A stretch of DNA of 64,000 nucleotides from Phycisphaerales bacterium (GTDB lineage Bacteria; Planctomycetota; Phycisphaerae; Phycisphaerales; UBA1924): positions 248,001 to 312,000 of the forward strand of contig JAJDDD010000020.1 in the NCBI GenBank assembly GCA_029260495.1, in the 5' to 3' direction. Below are positions 62,911 through 64,000 of this stretch, piece after piece. Position numbers and translations under genes: made by a program. The notes beneath the pieces were generated by a model. That model ran no database searches. It was not told where the DNA came from and saw only the letters and a program-made list of their open reading frames with translations. The number at the start of each line of letters is the position of its first letter. Positions within the stretch are counted from its first letter, which is position 1.

Positions 62911-64000
62911 CTAGGTGTCGTTTTTGCGCTCGATATATGCAATCGCAGGTTCATGTGCTGCCTTCCAGTTTCTGGAAAGCTGGTCCTCGCCATCAAGTTC
63001 GAACGGCTCAGTGTCGGCAAGAATGCGCATCAATCGTTCAAAGTTGAACAACCGCCGTGCCGCTTCCTCATCAAATTCATCAACCCGTTCATGACGATCC
63101 TCGGGCTCACCGAACTCATCGGATTTGCGCTCGTTGAGACGCTTGCTTCTGCTCATCACAAATGGCACGATCAGAGGAACGCCGCGCTGGGGGTCTTTTT
63201 CTGCCGCATCAAGTAAGACGTCAGCCATGACTTCCCATCCCTTCCACGGTTGGCCTTGAGTTTGATTGGATCCCTCCCATCCAAGTACCCGGCAAATCTC
63301 GATAACGATGTAAGGCGTTCCATCGCGGATAGCAGCAAGAAGACGCTCGCTCGAGCCACGCAGAAACGACGACCGGAAGGTTTCAAAAAAAGCAGCATCA
63401 ACTTGCTTCCTAGTTCCTTCATCGAGTAGCCGAGGGACATCGCCTTCCGAAGCTGTAAAGTAGTGGTGAAGGATATGTGCGAGAGGAAGGTGGTTTGGTG
63501 TGACTTTCTGGATAAGCTCGTTGAGCACTTTAGCAAGGGCATCAGAGCGGGGGCGGTACCGATCCATCATGCGCCAAATAGATTCAATTGCGGGCGGATA
63601 GCCTTCGTCTGCCCAAGTCTTCGCTGATTGGTTGAGTAAAACATCAACCGTCTCCTTCAAAAGTCGAAGTAGATCGGCAGCGCTGAACTGCCCAACAAAC
63701 GTCTCAATTTGCCTGGATTTGTCGCCATCAAGCAATCGAGCAACGAGCTCGTTTTTCTCTCCATTCTTCCACGCAGCGATTGTTCTGAGAGCTACCTGGT
63801 CCCTTGCGTCTTCAATATTGTCAGAAAGAGTGAGATATCGCTGCCAATAGTTCACATGCCTGTTCACACTGAGACCTTGAGGGCATTGGATATATTCATG
63901 CGAGTCCGTATTGCGGAATTCCCTGAGCGCCGCCGGAAAAACAAATGTAATCACTCGCTGAATCGCAGCGCGCATCCGCTCAGTTTCAGTTTCAAGTATC
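62911..64000 (-). CDS. C-terminal part of a KAP-like P-loop NTPase family protein (gene runs off the right edge)
   Basis: The frame is open to the window edge, so the start (and any Walker A) lies outside; ATG 63975 is internal. At least 363 residues are visible. The segment ITFVFPAALREFRN, then NRHVNYWQRYLTLSDNIEDA, resembles the region that follows the ATPase in KAP-type P-loop NTPases (FP... then a Y-F/Y-L element and charged helices). The rest is helical with DLLRLLKETVDVLLNQSAKT and a Lys/Arg/Glu-rich end. The GC content is lower than that of its neighbours. KAP NTPases occur in membrane-associated and phage-defence contexts, but the function is open. Confidence 0.55.
   Translation of the reverse strand, partial: ILETETERMRAAIQRVITFVFPAALREFRNTDSHEYIQCPQGLSVNRHVNYWQRYLTLSDNIEDARDQVALRTIAAWKNGEKNELVARLLDGDKSRQIETFVGQFSAADLLRLLKETVDVLLNQSAKTWADEGYPPAIESIWRMMDRYRPRSDALAKVLNELIQKVTPNHLPLAHILHHYFTASEGDVPRLLDEGTRKQVDAAFFETFRSSFLRGSSERLLAAIRDGTPYIVIEICRVLGWEGSNQTQGQPWKGWEVMADVLLDAAEKDPQRGVPLIVPFVMSRSKRLNERKSDEFGEPEDRHERVDEFDEEAARRLFNFERLMRILADTEPFELDGEDQLSRNWKAAHEPAIAYIERKNDT

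Noticed and set aside
1-64000. CRISPR arrays, insertion sequences, rRNA genes and prophage genes
   Set aside because: I saw no regularly spaced direct repeats, transposase-like products, rRNA signatures or phage structural genes anywhere in the window.

Overview
The window looks like chromosomal DNA of a Planctomycetota bacterium, probably of the class Phycisphaerae. The grounds are several secreted proteins ending in paired dockerin-type calcium loops with the pattern LLGxWGxC, a protein with a PEP-CTERM-like tail (VPAPG, hydrophobic stretch, poly-Arg), a giant Ala/Gln-rich coiled-coil lipoprotein, and a GC-rich gene set otherwise typical of a free-living Gram-negative-type cell (signal peptides, lipoboxes, RseP, PBP4). 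This placement is inference from protein style; no rRNA gene is present to confirm it.

Layout. 0-3.4 kb: a 5'-truncated STN-like coiled-coil gene, an ECF sigma factor overlapping a single-pass membrane protein gene, and small membrane and lipoprotein genes. 3.4-12 kb (minus strand): GNAT acetyltransferase, S10 carboxypeptidase, a 921-residue coiled-coil lipoprotein with a strong terminator, and aconitase. 12-30.6 kb (mostly plus): DUF58, ABC-F ATPase, LuxR-type regulator, DUF502, then hpf-ptsN-ptsH (ribosome hibernation plus nitrogen-type PTS), a tRNA-binding protein, PBP4 (DacB), a matrixin-like protease with a dockerin tail, a DUF255 thioredoxin fused to a DsbD-alpha-like domain, ParA, VanZ, a PEP-CTERM-like protein, tRNA-Pro(UGG), an isolated nuoA and an EAL-CBS-degenerate-GGDEF protein. 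30.7-36 kb: an ABC exporter pair, DUF2339 and DUF2752 membrane proteins. 36-42.6 kb (minus): a decayed dockerin paralogue next to its intact copy, a 57-residue DUF1328 gene, and a HerA-like ATPase / SPFH-HTH / zinc-ribbon membrane protein cluster. 42.7-63 kb: mainly housekeeping genes: rpmE, prfA, PhoH2, Nif3, the rne-dxr-rseP block, ptsI, rho, a dockerin beta-propeller protein, a ribBA-methyltransferase pair and a DUF885 protease. The right edge cuts a gene resembling the C-terminal part of KAP-type P-loop NTPases.

How the genes fit together: EI (ptsI), HPr (ptsH) and EIIA-Ntr (ptsN) would make a regulatory phosphorelay, although ptsI lies 35 kb away from the other two. RNase E and Rho provide RNA decay and termination; HPF, L31 and RF1 serve translation. 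The most unusual material is the HerA-SPFH-zinc-ribbon cluster, the repeated DSWD motif in the RNase E tail, the ribBA gene that has lost its GTP-cyclohydrolase zinc cysteines, the decaying dockerin paralogue, and a block of about 27 kb whose GC skew is opposite to that of both flanks.
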